Below are positions 17,634 to 27,127 of a DNA stretch of 64,000 nt, in pieces; positions within the stretch are counted from its first letter, which is position 1, and the number at the start of each line of letters is the position of its first letter. A program made the position numbers and the translations under genes. The stretch is from Bacillota bacterium (GTDB lineage: Bacteria > Bacillota > Clostridia > Lachnospirales > Lachnospiraceae). The notes below the pieces were generated by a model that did no database searches, was not told where the DNA came from, and worked only from the letters and a program-made list of their open reading frames with translations. The stretch spans positions 48,747 through 112,746 of the forward strand of contig JAEWYQ010000086.1 in the NCBI GenBank assembly GCA_023395555.1, in the 5' to 3' direction.

Positions 17634-18722
17634 GTGGGAAGAATTTATAATTTTTCAGCAGGGCCGGCTATGCTGCCGGTAGAAGTGCTCAAGGAAGCAG
17701 CGGAAGAGATGCTGGATTACAAGGGCTCGGGAATGTCGGTAATGGAGATGAGCCACAGATCAAAGGCTTATGAGGCAATTATCCAGGAAGCTGAGAAGGA
17801 TTTGAGAGAACTGATGAACATTCCGGATAATTATAAAGTACTTTTCCTGCAGGGCGGGGCATCCTTACAGTTTGCCATGATACCCATGAACCTGATGAAG
17901 AATAAGGTGGCAGACTACATTGTTACCGGACAGTGGGCGAAGAAAGCATACCAGGAAGCAAAAATCTACGGGCAGGCCAATGCCATTGCCTCCTCGGCGG
18001 ATAAGACCTTTTCCTATATTCCGGATTGCTCCGATCTTCCGATTTCTGAGAATGCGGACTATGTGTACATATGTGAGAATAATACCATCTACGGCACCAA
18101 ATTTAAGAAGCTTCCCAACACCAAGGGCAAGACCCTGGTAGCGGATGTATCCTCCTGCTTCTTATCCGAGCCGGTGGATGTTACCAAGTACGGCGTGATC
18201 TACGGCGGTGTACAGAAGAATATCGGCCCCGCGGGTGTGGTTATTGTGATCATACGCGAGGATCTGATTACGGAGGATACCCTGCCCGGCACTCCCACCA
18301 TGATGAAATACAAGATTCATGCCGATGAGAAATCCTTATATAATACCCCTCCGGCTTATGGCATCTATATCTGCGGGAAGGTATTCAAGTGGATTAAGAA
18401 CAGGGGCGGCCTGGAAGCCATGAAGGAGTATAACGAGAAGAAGGCGGCGATACTCTACGATTTCCTGGATCAGAGCAGTATGTTCAAGGGTACGGTGGTG
18501 AAGGAAGACCGTTCTCTGATGAATGTGCCCTTTGTTACCGGCAATGAGGAGCTGGATGCCAAGTTTGTCAAGGAAGCGAAGGCCGCGGGCTTTGAGAATC
18601 TCAAGGGCCACAGAACCGTGGGCGGAATGAGGGCCAGCATCTACAATGCAATGCCCATCGAGGGTGTGGAGAAGCTGGTTGAGTTTATGAAGCAGTTCGA
18701 GGCGGAGAATACCCAGGCATAA
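17634..18722 (+). CDS. serC: Phosphoserine aminotransferase
   Basis: PLP enzyme converting 3-phosphohydroxypyruvate and glutamate to phosphoserine, 362 residues. It starts with the family hallmark YNFSAGPAMLPVEVLKEAAEE, and the PLP lysine lies in YGGVQKNIGPAGV near 195. The start is GTG: AAGGAGG at 17619-17625 lies eight bases before it and no nearby ATG exists. It is transcribed with serA from a consensus promoter that carries a palindromic operator. Confidence 0.96.
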   Translation: MGRIYNFSAGPAMLPVEVLKEAAEEMLDYKGSGMSVMEMSHRSKAYEAIIQEAEKDLRELMNIPDNYKVLFLQGGASLQFAMIPMNLMKNKVADYIVTGQWAKKAYQEAKIYGQANAIASSADKTFSYIPDCSDLPISENADYVYICENNTIYGTKFKKLPNTKGKTLVADVSSCFLSEPVDVTKYGVIYGGVQKNIGPAGVVIVIIREDLITEDTLPGTPTMMKYKIHADEKSLYNTPPAYGIYICGKVFKWIKNRGGLEAMKEYNEKKAAILYDFLDQSSMFKGTVVKEDRSLMNVPFVTGNEELDAKFVKEAKAAGFENLKGHRTVGGMRASIYNAMPIEGVEKLVEFMKQFEAENTQA

Positions 18723-18844
18723 CCATTATGATAAACGCGGCATGAATGTGCGGACGCAGGCCGCGGATGCTTAATCGGATTAGTCCGTCATCAGAATAGA
18801 ATATAGGGTGCCGGCCCAGGCCGGTGCGGATTGGAGAGCAGGAT

Positions 18845-20023
18845 ATGAAATATAATTGTCTTAATCCTATCGCCGAGATAGGCCTGAATATATTTACAGA
18901 GCAATATGAAAAGGTAGAGGACAGAAACGACGCGGATGTGATTCTGGTTCGCAGCGCGTCAATGCACGAGATGGAGTTTGGCAATAATCTGAAGGCGATT
19001 GCCAGGGCGGGTGCCGGAGTAAATAATATCCCCCTGGATAAATGTGCCGAGGAGGGTATCGTGGTATTCAACACTCCGGGAGCCAATGCCAACGGAGTAA
19101 AGGAGCTTGTAATCGCGGGTCTTATGCTGGCGTCCCGTGACATTATCGGCGGGGTGAACTGGGTTCAGTCAGTGAAGGGGGAGCCTGGGGTTGCCAAGCT
19201 GGTTGAGAAGGAGAAGGCGAAGTTTGCGGGAAAGGAAATCCAGGGGAAGAAGCTGGGCGTAATCGGCCTTGGAGCTATCGGTGTCCTGGTAGCCAATGCC
19301 GCCAACCGTCTTGGGATGAAGGTATATGGCTATGACCCGTTTATTTCCGTTGACAGCGCATGGAATCTCTCCAGGGAAGTTGTTCATGTGAAATCCAGAG
19401 ACGATATTTATAGAGAATGCGATTACATCACGGTTCACACACCGTTGATCGAAGATACGGATCCCAGCGTGAATACAAAGCAGATGATTAACACGGATTC
19501 CATCAGTAAGATGAAGGATGGGGTGATCCTCCTTAACTTTGCCAGAGATCTCCTGGTAAATGACGCGGATGTGGAGATCGCCTTGAAATCCGGAAAGGTA
19601 GCACGGTACGTGACCGACTTCCCCAATGAGAAGACCGCCGGAATGGAAGGGGTAATTGCAATTCCCCATCTGGGCGCTTCTACCGAGGAATCGGAGGATA
19701 ATTGTGCTGTAATGGCTGTGAAGCAGCTTAAGGATTTCATGGAGAACGGTAATATCAAGAACTCTGTGAATTACCCCAACTGCGATGCAGGCATCTGCAC
19801 TACCGCAGGCCGCGTTGCCATCTGCCACAGGAATATACCAAACATGCTGACTCAGTTTACCGGCGCTTTCTCAGCGGTGAACATCAATATTACCGATATG
19901 ATGAATAAGAGCCGCGGCGATTATGCCTATACGGTGCTGGATGTAGAATCCTCCGATAACAGCGAGGTTGCAGAGAAGCTGTCAAAGATCAACGGAGTGC
20001 TTAAGGTTCGTATTATAAAATAA
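18845..20023 (+). CDS. serA: 3-phosphoglycerate dehydrogenase
   Basis: First step of serine synthesis, oxidising 3-phosphoglycerate with NAD+. The 392-residue protein has the NAD-binding Rossmann motif VIGLGAIGVLVANAA near 145, the catalytic Arg in NFARD, Glu in the FPNEKT region, and His in IPHLGASTEES near 278. The last ~75 residues form an ACT domain (YTVLDVESSDNSEVAEKL), the usual place for serine feedback. GGAGAGCAGG precedes the ATG at 18845; the upstream GTG is not needed. A serB phosphatase gene is not seen. Confidence 0.95.
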   Translation: MKYNCLNPIAEIGLNIFTEQYEKVEDRNDADVILVRSASMHEMEFGNNLKAIARAGAGVNNIPLDKCAEEGIVVFNTPGANANGVKELVIAGLMLASRDIIGGVNWVQSVKGEPGVAKLVEKEKAKFAGKEIQGKKLGVIGLGAIGVLVANAANRLGMKVYGYDPFISVDSAWNLSREVVHVKSRDDIYRECDYITVHTPLIEDTDPSVNTKQMINTDSISKMKDGVILLNFARDLLVNDADVEIALKSGKVARYVTDFPNEKTAGMEGVIAIPHLGASTEESEDNCAVMAVKQLKDFMENGNIKNSVNYPNCDAGICTTAGRVAICHRNIPNMLTQFTGAFSAVNINITDMMNKSRGDYAYTVLDVESSDNSEVAEKLSKINGVLKVRIIK

Positions 20024-20056
20024 ATAAATGAATGGTATATCATATGCCGTTTTGAT

Positions 20057-20100
20057 GGGACATGGGCAATATGGGATTATTTACATATTGCTCATGTCCC
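20057..20100 (+). terminator. Hairpin after serA
   Basis: GGGACATG (20057-20064) pairs with CATGTCCC (20093-20100), and GCAATAT with ATATTGC inside. The stem is strong but no T run follows. It is 34 bases after the serA stop. Confidence 0.55.
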
Positions 20101-20128
20101 GGTTGGCGTTTTACCGCAGACAAAAGAA

Positions 20129-20324
20129 TGTAACAGTTCAGACAGGGGCAGGGAAGAGGACAAGGGGTTCCCTCACACACAGGATGGAAGACACATGACT
20201 GGATTTGTACGGCACCACCGTACATACATGTTCGTCTGTGCCGTACAAATCCAATCATATCTCTTCCATACAGTGCATTACGGGAACCCCTTGTCCTCTT
20301 CCCTGCCCCTGTCTGAACTGTTAC
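20129..20324. repeat. Long palindromic repeat element, copy 1
   Basis: A 196-bp inverted repeat. The outer 44 bases (20129-20172) are perfectly complementary to 20281-20324. The core (20173-20280) is also self-complementary with interruptions: ATGGAAGA with TCTTCCAT, and GGATTTGTACGGCAC with GTGCCGTACAAATCC. A second copy in inverse orientation lies at 52524-52724, with a nearly identical core but different arms. No transposase is present. It sits between serA and the chemoreceptor gene. Confidence 0.9.
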
Positions 20325-20404
20325 AAAAGAATACCGGTATAAATGCAGTTGGATTTATAGAGGAGTATCATTTACACTGCATATTTGTTAGAATGGAGAA
20401 TACT

Positions 20405-21889
20405 ATGGAGAAACAGAATGCTTACAACTTGAAAAGAGTGGATAGGATCAATGTGCTGGTAACAATATCAATTGTACTTCTGATCTGTTCCCAGGTGGTG
20501 ATGAATCGAGGATTGGCCGAAAGCATCGCACCCCTTGCTGCTGGAGCTTTTGTGGTTGCCGTGGCGGTAATCAATTATTTTCTTAATATAAATCAGAATA
20601 TCAAGGCTTTAATTTATGCGCTTTTACCGGCAATTGTGGTGCTTGCGCTGTTCATACTGGATATATTTACAATAAACAAGCACTATATGCTTATTATTAC
20701 GACGGCAATGATAACTCTTTATTTCCGTAAAAACCTGATTCTCATTTATGCCGTCATCGTAGATATTGGAATGGTGGTTATTTACATTATTACTCCGAAG
20801 GGATTAATGGGGACGGAGTATGAAATAAGCGGCTTTCTGAAGGTCTTTACCCTGATGGTAGGACTTCATGTATTGCTGTATTTTCTGACAAAATGGGGAA
20901 ATGATCTGATACAGGTGGCAGAGGATCAGGGAGCGCAGGCGCAGAAGCTGCTTCAAAAGCTGGAAACTACTCTGAAGATGGTGGAGGAGGGAACCAATAC
21001 TCTGGATCACAACATCGGAGAGGTGGATACCCAGCTGGAAGGGATTCATTCTGCAAGCAAGGGGATTCTGGATTCCGTACAGCAGATGGCTATGGCGATC
21101 CAGGAGGAAGCCACCAGCGTATACCGTATCAACGAGACCATGAGTCACTCCCTGGAGGTTGTGAACCAGACCATTGACATTTCCAGAGGCGTTGTTGAGA
21201 AATCGAACCGGATGAGCGTAATGGTGGAGGACGGCTGGATCAAGATGAATGAGGTGACCGACCGTATGGATACGGTAAATTCAGCCATCGAAAACACGGT
21301 TACTACGGTGAGTGATCTGGAAATCAGCCTGGAGCAGATCAACCAGCTTCTGGTTAGCATCAAAACCATTGCGGAACAGACAAACCTGCTGGCCCTTAAC
21401 GCATCCATTGAATCGGCCAGGGCAGGAGAGCAGGGCAAGGGCTTTGCCGTTGTTGCGGACAGCATTCGTACTCTGTCGCAGCAGAGCAGGAAGATTGTAG
21501 AGGATATTAATCAAGTTACAGCCATGATATTTGAGAAATCGCAGGCGGCCTCCCGGATGTCCGAGGAAGGAAAGGCGGCAGCCCATGAAGGGATCCGGAT
21601 TATCAGCGAGGTTTCCGCTTATTTGGCGGATATTCTGGCTTCCTATCAGGAAACCAATACGGATCTATCCAAGAGCATGAATGAAATTGCGGTTGCCGCC
21701 AATAACTTTATCTCCGTACAGGAGCAGGTTACTAATGTGGCAAGCATCTCGGAGGAGAACGCAGCTTCCACTCAGGAGATATTGTCCATCATAGAGGATG
21801 AGAACACCAAGATCGATTATATCAATGCTTCTGTATCCGAGGTACATGGCCTCAGCAGGAAGCTGAAGGAAATTGTGGAGGAAGTGTAG
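20405..21889 (+). CDS. Methyl-accepting chemotaxis protein
   Basis: Membrane-bound chemoreceptor-like signal protein of 494 residues. The N-terminal ~170 residues are about six hydrophobic segments with no large extracellular sensor domain, so it may sense membrane or energy state. The rest is a long coiled coil with the MCP tip [20 protein letters not shown] and the following [18 protein letters not shown]. The open frame extends upstream into the palindromic repeat, but that part is only translated repeat; GGAGAA and spacing choose the ATG at 20405. No che genes are nearby. Confidence 0.92.
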   Translation: MEKQNAYNLKRVDRINVLVTISIVLLICSQVVMNRGLAESIAPLAAGAFVVAVAVINYFLNINQNIKALIYALLPAIVVLALFILDIFTINKHYMLIITTAMITLYFRKNLILIYAVIVDIGMVVIYIITPKGLMGTEYEISGFLKVFTLMVGLHVLLYFLTKWGNDLIQVAEDQGAQAQKLLQKLETTLKMVEEGTNTLDHNIGEVDTQLEGIHSASKGILDSVQQMAMAIQEEATSVYRINETMSHSLEVVNQTIDISRGVVEKSNRMSVMVEDGWIKMNEVTDRMDTVNSAIENTVTTVSDLEISLEQINQLLVSIKTIAEQTNLLALNASIESARAGEQGKGFAVVADSIRTLSQQSRKIVEDINQVTAMIFEKSQAASRMSEEGKAAAHEGIRIISEVSAYLADILASYQETNTDLSKSMNEIAVAANNFISVQEQVTNVASISEENAASTQEILSIIEDENTKIDYINASVSEVHGLSRKLKEIVEEV

Positions 21890-21947
21890 CTCAGGGATGA
21901 TAGCAGTCTGAGTTTATATAAAAAACGAAAAGATGGGGGAGTTGAAT

Positions 21948-23189
21948 ATGGCAGTAATAAAACCGTTTCTATGTATAAGGCCGGAGGAAAAGGTGGCCCA
22001 CCGGGTAGCAGCCCTGCCCTATGATGTCTATAACCGCAGTGAAGCAAAGCAGGAAATTATCCGGGAGCCTTTGTCCTTTCTTCGGGTTGACCGGCCGGAG
22101 ACTAATTTTCCGGATGAGGTGGATATCTATGACGCCAGGGTCTATGAAAAGGCCGGGGAGCTTTTGAATCAAATGCTGGAAGAAGGGATTTTCAAGCGGG
22201 AGGAGAAGGAATGCTACTATATCTATGAGCTGATCATGAAGGGCCGCTCCCAGACGGGCCTGGTGGCCTGTGCCTCTATTGAGGATTATTTGTCCAATGT
22301 AATTAAGAAGCATGAGAACACAAGGGCGGATAAGGAGCTTGACCGGATCCGTCATGTTGACACCTGCAATATGCAGACAGGGCCCATCTTCCTTGCCTAT
22401 CGCGCCCACCAGGTAATCAACCGCATTGTGGAGAAGGCGAAACAGCAGGAGCCGCTGTACTGCTTTGTATCGCCGGATGGAATAAGCCATAATGTATGGC
22501 GCCTGGACGGTGAGCAGGAGATTCATGCCGTCAGGGAAGCCTTTTCGGAGATGGGCAGCATCTACATTGCGGACGGTCACCATCGTGCCGCGTCTGCCGT
22601 TAAGGTCGGCTTGAAGAGAAGAGAGGAGAACCCCGGTTATACGGGAGAAGAGGAATTCAATTATTTTCTGTCCGTGCTCTTTCCCCATGACCAGCTGATG
22701 ATACTGCCCTATTACCGTGCGGTGAAGGATCTGGCGGGGCTGTCCAGGGAGGAGTTCCTTGGCAGAGCAGGAGAGAATTTTAAGGTGGAATATCTGGGGG
22801 CGGTTCCCTTTGCCCCGGAGAAAAAGGCTGATTTTGGAATGTATCTGCAGGATGGCTGGTATCGTCTGACGGCAAAAGAGCATTTGACGGCGATTCAGGA
22901 TCCGGTTGCCTCCCTGGATGTGTCCCTGCTCCAGGATTACCTGCTTCAGCCGGTTCTTGGAATCGAGGATCCGAGGGTGGATAAGCGGATTGACTTTATC
23001 GGCGGAATCCGGGGATTGAAGGAGCTGGAACGCCGTGTGGCAGAGGATATGACGGTGGCATTCTCCCTGTACCCCACTTCCATTGAGGAGCTTTTTGAGG
23101 TGTCCGATGCGGGCAAGCTGATGCCGCCCAAATCCACCTGGTTTGAGCCGAAGCTGCGCAGCGGTCTGTTCTTACATCGGTTGTCCTGA
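21948..23189 (+). CDS. DUF1015 family protein
   Basis: Protein of 413 residues in the DUF1015 family. It begins MAVIKPFLCIRPEEKVAHRV and has the conserved ALPYDV, KHENTRADKELDR near 125 and IADGHHRAASAVK near 205. In many clostridia this family is found beside serC and serA, suggesting a link to serine or phosphoserine metabolism, but its reaction is not known to me. Here it follows serC-serA after a palindromic repeat and a chemoreceptor gene. The ATG at 21948 was chosen over 21933 because GGGGGAG lies before it and the family starts at MAVI. Confidence 0.88.
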   Translation: MAVIKPFLCIRPEEKVAHRVAALPYDVYNRSEAKQEIIREPLSFLRVDRPETNFPDEVDIYDARVYEKAGELLNQMLEEGIFKREEKECYYIYELIMKGRSQTGLVACASIEDYLSNVIKKHENTRADKELDRIRHVDTCNMQTGPIFLAYRAHQVINRIVEKAKQQEPLYCFVSPDGISHNVWRLDGEQEIHAVREAFSEMGSIYIADGHHRAASAVKVGLKRREENPGYTGEEEFNYFLSVLFPHDQLMILPYYRAVKDLAGLSREEFLGRAGENFKVEYLGAVPFAPEKKADFGMYLQDGWYRLTAKEHLTAIQDPVASLDVSLLQDYLLQPVLGIEDPRVDKRIDFIGGIRGLKELERRVAEDMTVAFSLYPTSIEELFEVSDAGKLMPPKSTWFEPKLRSGLFLHRLS

Positions 23190-23284
23190 TGTTTATAATT
23201 ATTTTACTTTCTTAATAACCGCAATTGTGCTAAAATAGAAAGGAATTATTACGCTTAAAAAAGTGAAAGGTACAGGTGTTGGTA

Positions 23285-23947
23285 ATGGGTAATCTTTTTA
23301 ATATGGACAATCCTTTCTTTACCGCGTTGGCGAAGATATGTGATGTTATATTTTTGAGCCTTGTGTGGGCTCTGGTGTGTATTCCGCTGATCACCATCGG
23401 GCCGGCTAATACGGCATTGTATTATACGACAGTCAAGGTAATCCGGAGAGAACGCGGATATCTGACGCGGGAGTTCTTCAAATCCTTTAAGCTGAATTTT
23501 AAACGGGCCGCGATCATAGGTGTTGTACTTACCATAGCCTTTGTGATCTTAGGCTTCGATCTGATCTGGGGATACGCCAATATGAGCACCGGTACAGCTG
23601 GATCCATTTTATTCGGCATTTTTGTAGCAATTACCTTCCTGTTGGTTGCCTTTGCAGTCTATGTATTTCCTGTGCTGTCAAGGTTCGACATGACAGTGAA
23701 GCAGCTGGTGAAGGCGGGAGCATTCATGTCCATCCGGCACCTTCCCTCTACGGTAGTGATGATCGTTATTACGGCTGCCGGAATCTTGGGAGTTTTCCTG
23801 ATTCCGATTCTGGTCTTTGTTGTACCTGCTGCCGTAACCTTTTTGAATTCCCTGCTGATGGAACGTGTGTTGAAAAAGTACATGCCTAAGCCGGAGGAGC
23901 TCTCGGAGGACGAGACTCCCTCGAAGGATGAATGGTATCTGGAATAG
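23285..23947 (+). CDS. DUF624 / YesL-like membrane protein
   Basis: Membrane protein of 220 residues with about five hydrophobic segments, in the DUF624 (YesL) family: NLFNMDNPFFTALAKICDVI at the start, CIPLITIGPANTALYYTTVK and an acidic tail. Relatives are usually found within carbohydrate uptake operons; no sugar transporter is near here, so its role is open. The ATG at 23285 fits family starts; a GTG at 23276 is possible. Confidence 0.8.
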   Translation: MGNLFNMDNPFFTALAKICDVIFLSLVWALVCIPLITIGPANTALYYTTVKVIRRERGYLTREFFKSFKLNFKRAAIIGVVLTIAFVILGFDLIWGYANMSTGTAGSILFGIFVAITFLLVAFAVYVFPVLSRFDMTVKQLVKAGAFMSIRHLPSTVVMIVITAAGILGVFLIPILVFVVPAAVTFLNSLLMERVLKKYMPKPEELSEDETPSKDEWYLE

Positions 23948-23957
23948 ATATAGTATA

Positions 23958-23970
23958 GGTGTCAGGCACC
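23958..23970. repeat. GGTGTCAGGCACC dispersed motif, copy 1
   Basis: The 13-base interrupted palindrome GGTG-tcagg-CACC occurs just after the YesL-like gene. A related double form lies at 52920-52944. Such words recur between genes in several Firmicutes. Confidence 0.5.
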
Positions 23971-24100
23971 TTTATTCATTTCGTATATTTGGTTTCGTAT
24001 TGGGGAATACTTTCCGTCATTTGCAATAAACTTTAAAAAGTTAAAAATAAATACTTTTCATTTTAGCTGCAATGTGGTATATACTATATATAATTAAGTT

Positions 24101-24160
24101 GGAACGAGGGTGTTCTCATTTAACACAAGACAAGTGGGTTACCACTTGTCGTTGTTTTTG
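24101..24160 (+). promoter_or_regulatory. glnN leader with attenuator-like terminator
   Basis: GACAAGTGG (24129-24137) pairs with CCACTTGTC (24142-24150) and is followed by GTTGTTTTT, a complete terminator 40 bases before the glnN start. Upstream, GGAAC-GAGGGT-GTTCT gives a short stem with a six-base loop (24101-24116), and CAC/GTG (24124-24136) could form a second small hairpin that excludes the terminator. This resembles ANTAR-protein antitermination leaders; the second loop has seven, not six, bases. Confidence 0.6.
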
Positions 24161-24199
24161 AGGGCATTTTTTTGTCTCCACGAGAGGAGAGAATAGGGT

Positions 24200-26308
24200 A
24201 TGTCGGAGAAATTGACGGAGATTTTTGGAACAGATGTGTTTAATGAAGCGACGATGGTGGAGCGTCTGCCGAAGAAAACTTATGCGGCTTTGAGGAAAAC
24301 CATCGAGAATGATGAGGATCTTGACCCCAATATAGCGGAGGTGGTAGCCAATGCGATGAAGGATTGGGCAATTGAGAGGGGGGCGACGCATTATACTCAC
24401 TGGTTCCAGCCGCTCACCGGGATTACCGCGGAGAAACACGATTCCTTTATCAGTCCCACCCAGGACGGTAAGATTATTATGGAATTCTCCGGCAAAGAAC
24501 TGATTAAGGGAGAGCCGGATGCTTCCTCCTTTCCTTCCGGAGGACTAAGAGCGACCTTTGAGGCAAGGGGTTATACGGCATGGGATTGCACTTCGCCGGC
24601 CTTTTTAAGAGAGGATGCGGCGGGAGTTACCCTTTGCATCCCTACGGCCTTCTGCTCCTATACGGGAGAGGCCCTGGATGTTAAGACACCGCTGCTGCGT
24701 TCCATGGAAGCCTTGAGTGTTCAGGCGGTTCGTGTTCTAAAGCTGTTTGGTCACGACAATGTGAGGAAGGTCACTCCGTCGGTGGGGCCGGAGCAGGAAT
24801 ATTTTCTGGTGGATAAGATGAAATACTTAATGAGGGATGACCTGATCTTTACCGGACGGACCCTGTTCGGTGCAATGCCTCCGAAGGGACAGGAGTTGGA
24901 TGATCATTATTTCTGCAGTATCAAGGAGAGAGTGGCTTCCTATATGAAAGAGCTGAATATTGAGCTGTGGAAGATGGGGGTTACGGCCAAGACCCAGCAC
25001 AATGAGACGGCCCCGGCACAGCATGAGCTGGCCCCCATCTATGCCACCGCCAATATCGCAACAGATCATAACCAGCTGATTATGGAATGCATGAAGAAGG
25101 TGGCGAACCGCCATGGTCTGTCCTGTCTGCTTCATGAGAAGCCCTTTGCAGGTGTGAATGGCTCCGGTAAGCACAATAACTGGTCCATGGTTACGGATAC
25201 CGGCAAGAACCTCCTGGATCCGGGCAAAACACCCCATGATAATATACAGTTCCTGCTGATGCTTTCAGCCGTGCTGAAGGCGGTGGATTTACACGCGGAT
25301 CTGCTTCGCGTGTCCGCGTCGAACCCCGGCAATGATCACAGACTGGGAGCTCATGAGGCGCCTCCTGCTATTATTTCCGTATTCCTGGGAACCCAGCTGG
25401 AGGATGTGATTGCCCAGCTGATCGAAACGGGAGAAGCCAGGAGCAGTAAGGACGGCGGCAGACTGAACGTGGGGGCACATGCCATTCCTGAATTAAAGAA
25501 GGATGCGACGGACCGTAACCGCACCTCACCCTTTGCCTTTACCGGCAATAAATTTGAATTCCGTATGGTGGCGTCCTCCATGTCCGTAGGGATGGCGAAT
25601 ACCGTGCTGAATACCATCGTAGCGGATGTGCTGGGAGATATGGCGGATGAGCTGGAGAAGGCCGAGGATTTTGACATTGCAGTCCATGATCTGATTAAGA
25701 AGACCTTAACGGAGCATCAGAGAATTATCTTCAATGGGAACGGATATGCCCCGGCGTGGGTGGAGGAGGCGGAAAGAAGAGGTCTTCCCAATATTAAATC
25801 CATGGTGGAAGCAATTCCTGCCCTGGTAACAGAGAAGGCGTTCCGGTTATTTGAAAAGCATCATGTGTTCTCAGAGACGGAGCTCCATTCCCGTGCGGAG
25901 GTTTTATACGGCTCCTATGGGAAGGCTATTAATATCGAGGCTAAGACTATGGTGTCCATGGTTAAGGTGAAGTATATTCCGGCAGTAATTACTTATACCG
26001 GGAAGCTGGCAGCTTCCATTAATTCCATCCGGTCTGCGGTGCCGGAGGCGGATATTTCGGTTCAGACCGAGCTTCTGAAGGAGATATCCCGACTGCTGGT
26101 TCAGACGCAGGCGGCAGTGAAGAAGCTGGAGCAGGTGACGGCAGAAGCCAATGCGCTTTCGGGAGTGGAGGCACAGGCAGTATTTTTCAGGAACTATGTA
26201 TTTCCTGCCATGGCTGAGCTGAGAGCTCCCATTGATGCCATGGAAGTGCTGGTTGAGAAGGATTTGTGGCCGGTTCCTACCTATGGGGAGCTGTTGTTTG
26301 AATTATAG
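24200..26308 (+). CDS. glnN: Glutamine synthetase, type III
   Basis: Ammonium assimilation: glutamate + NH3 + ATP to glutamine. The 702-residue length, start region [20 protein letters not shown] and [12 protein letters not shown] are those of the type III enzymes of clostridia and Bacteroides, larger than type I. Catalytic features include the Glu/His metal region [13 protein letters not shown] near 195 and [14 protein letters not shown] near 272, and the ATP region [14 protein letters not shown] near 318. GAGAGGAGAG precedes the ATG. Its leader contains a terminator, suggesting regulated read-through; a second strong terminator follows the gene. Confidence 0.96.
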   Translation: MSEKLTEIFGTDVFNEATMVERLPKKTYAALRKTIENDEDLDPNIAEVVANAMKDWAIERGATHYTHWFQPLTGITAEKHDSFISPTQDGKIIMEFSGKELIKGEPDASSFPSGGLRATFEARGYTAWDCTSPAFLREDAAGVTLCIPTAFCSYTGEALDVKTPLLRSMEALSVQAVRVLKLFGHDNVRKVTPSVGPEQEYFLVDKMKYLMRDDLIFTGRTLFGAMPPKGQELDDHYFCSIKERVASYMKELNIELWKMGVTAKTQHNETAPAQHELAPIYATANIATDHNQLIMECMKKVANRHGLSCLLHEKPFAGVNGSGKHNNWSMVTDTGKNLLDPGKTPHDNIQFLLMLSAVLKAVDLHADLLRVSASNPGNDHRLGAHEAPPAIISVFLGTQLEDVIAQLIETGEARSSKDGGRLNVGAHAIPELKKDATDRNRTSPFAFTGNKFEFRMVASSMSVGMANTVLNTIVADVLGDMADELEKAEDFDIAVHDLIKKTLTEHQRIIFNGNGYAPAWVEEAERRGLPNIKSMVEAIPALVTEKAFRLFEKHHVFSETELHSRAEVLYGSYGKAINIEAKTMVSMVKVKYIPAVITYTGKLAASINSIRSAVPEADISVQTELLKEISRLLVQTQAAVKKLEQVTAEANALSGVEAQAVFFRNYVFPAMAELRAPIDAMEVLVEKDLWPVPTYGELLFEL

Positions 26309-26323
26309 AGAATGAAAGAGATA

Positions 26324-26375
26324 AGCCCTGTCCGGCGGTATTGTATAGCCTTCGCCTGGACAGGGCTGTTTTCTT
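26324..26375 (+). terminator. Rho-independent terminator of glnN
   Basis: AGCCCTGTCC (26324-26333) pairs with GGACAGGGCT (26358-26367), followed by GTTTTCTT. It is 16 bases after the stop. Confidence 0.85.
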
Positions 26376-26403
26376 GGCCGGTATGGATGGATGAAAAAAT
26401 TTC

Positions 26404-26448
26404 TTGACAAAAAGCCGTTTTTCATTTATATTTTGATTATCAAAATAT
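26404..26448 (+). promoter_or_regulatory. fabT promoter with FabT-type operator
   Basis: TTGACA at 26404-26409 and TATATT at 26427-26432 are 17 bases apart. A perfect palindrome of two 10-base arms, ATATTTTGAT (26428-26437) and ATCAAAATAT (26439-26448), around one T overlaps the -10. The TTTGATTATCAAA centre is the known FabT-box core, so autorepression is expected. Confidence 0.85.
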
Positions 26449-26561
26449 TTGTATCACAAAGTATTTTGCAAAGGGGCATTGATCGGCAGATCGGACGGAC
26501 TTTGTCAAAGGGCCGAAAGCGGCCGGGTCTGGGAAATATGCCGGGTTAAGGAGAAGGGCAC

Positions 26562-27014
26562 ATGAATGAGAAACTGATGGAAATCAATAAGACGCTGGTG
26601 GAGGTTTATGACGACATAATCCGTATCGAGGAATATTCCATCCGGCAGGGAGCCTTCAGCGATTTATCAATTACAGAAATTCACACCATTGAAGCGGTGG
26701 GAATGTACGGCTCGAAAACCATGTCGGAGATCGCCCTGGAGCTGGAGATTACCATGGGTACCCTGACCACTGCGGTGGATAAGCTGATCCGAAAGGGGTA
26801 TGTGGAGCGCAATCGAAGCGCCTCTGACCGGAGAATTGTGAATGTGAGCCTAACCAAAAGGGGGAAGCTGGCATACCGGATTCATGAGAAGTTTCATATT
26901 GACATGGTGAAGGCAATTATGTCTGATTTTACCCCAAAGGAAGAGGAAGTGCTGCTGATAGCCTTGAATAAGCTGAACCGGCATTTAAAGGATATCTACC
27001 GTGCCAAAGCATAG
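26562..27014 (+). CDS. fabT: MarR-family repressor of fatty-acid synthesis
   Basis: FabT-type regulator of 150 residues, known in streptococci and clostridia to repress the fab operon when bound to acyl-ACP. A winged helix occupies about 35-100: SDLSITEIHTIEAVG, ALELEITMGTLTTAVDKLI and the wing NRSASDRRIVNVSLT. It heads the full fatty-acid operon, and its promoter carries a palindrome of the FabT type. AAGGAGAAGG precedes the ATG. The gap to fabH is 113 bases without a clear terminator. Confidence 0.93.
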   Translation: MNEKLMEINKTLVEVYDDIIRIEEYSIRQGAFSDLSITEIHTIEAVGMYGSKTMSEIALELEITMGTLTTAVDKLIRKGYVERNRSASDRRIVNVSLTKRGKLAYRIHEKFHIDMVKAIMSDFTPKEEEVLLIALNKLNRHLKDIYRAKA

Positions 27015-27127
27015 AGAAGAGTTAGTGTGCTGCCGCCCAAATTCGCAGGTTGTGGCAGGATGGAGGGTTATTATTTTAATGATCTGGAAGGGGGCAGCGG
27101 TATGGATTGCTCTAAGGAGGATTTAGA

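Noticed and set aside
20195..20404. N-terminal extension of the chemoreceptor frame into the palindromic repeat
   Set aside because: These codons are only the repeat read as protein; a similar peptide appears from the other copy near 52600 on the minus strand. The true start has a ribosome binding site at 20405.
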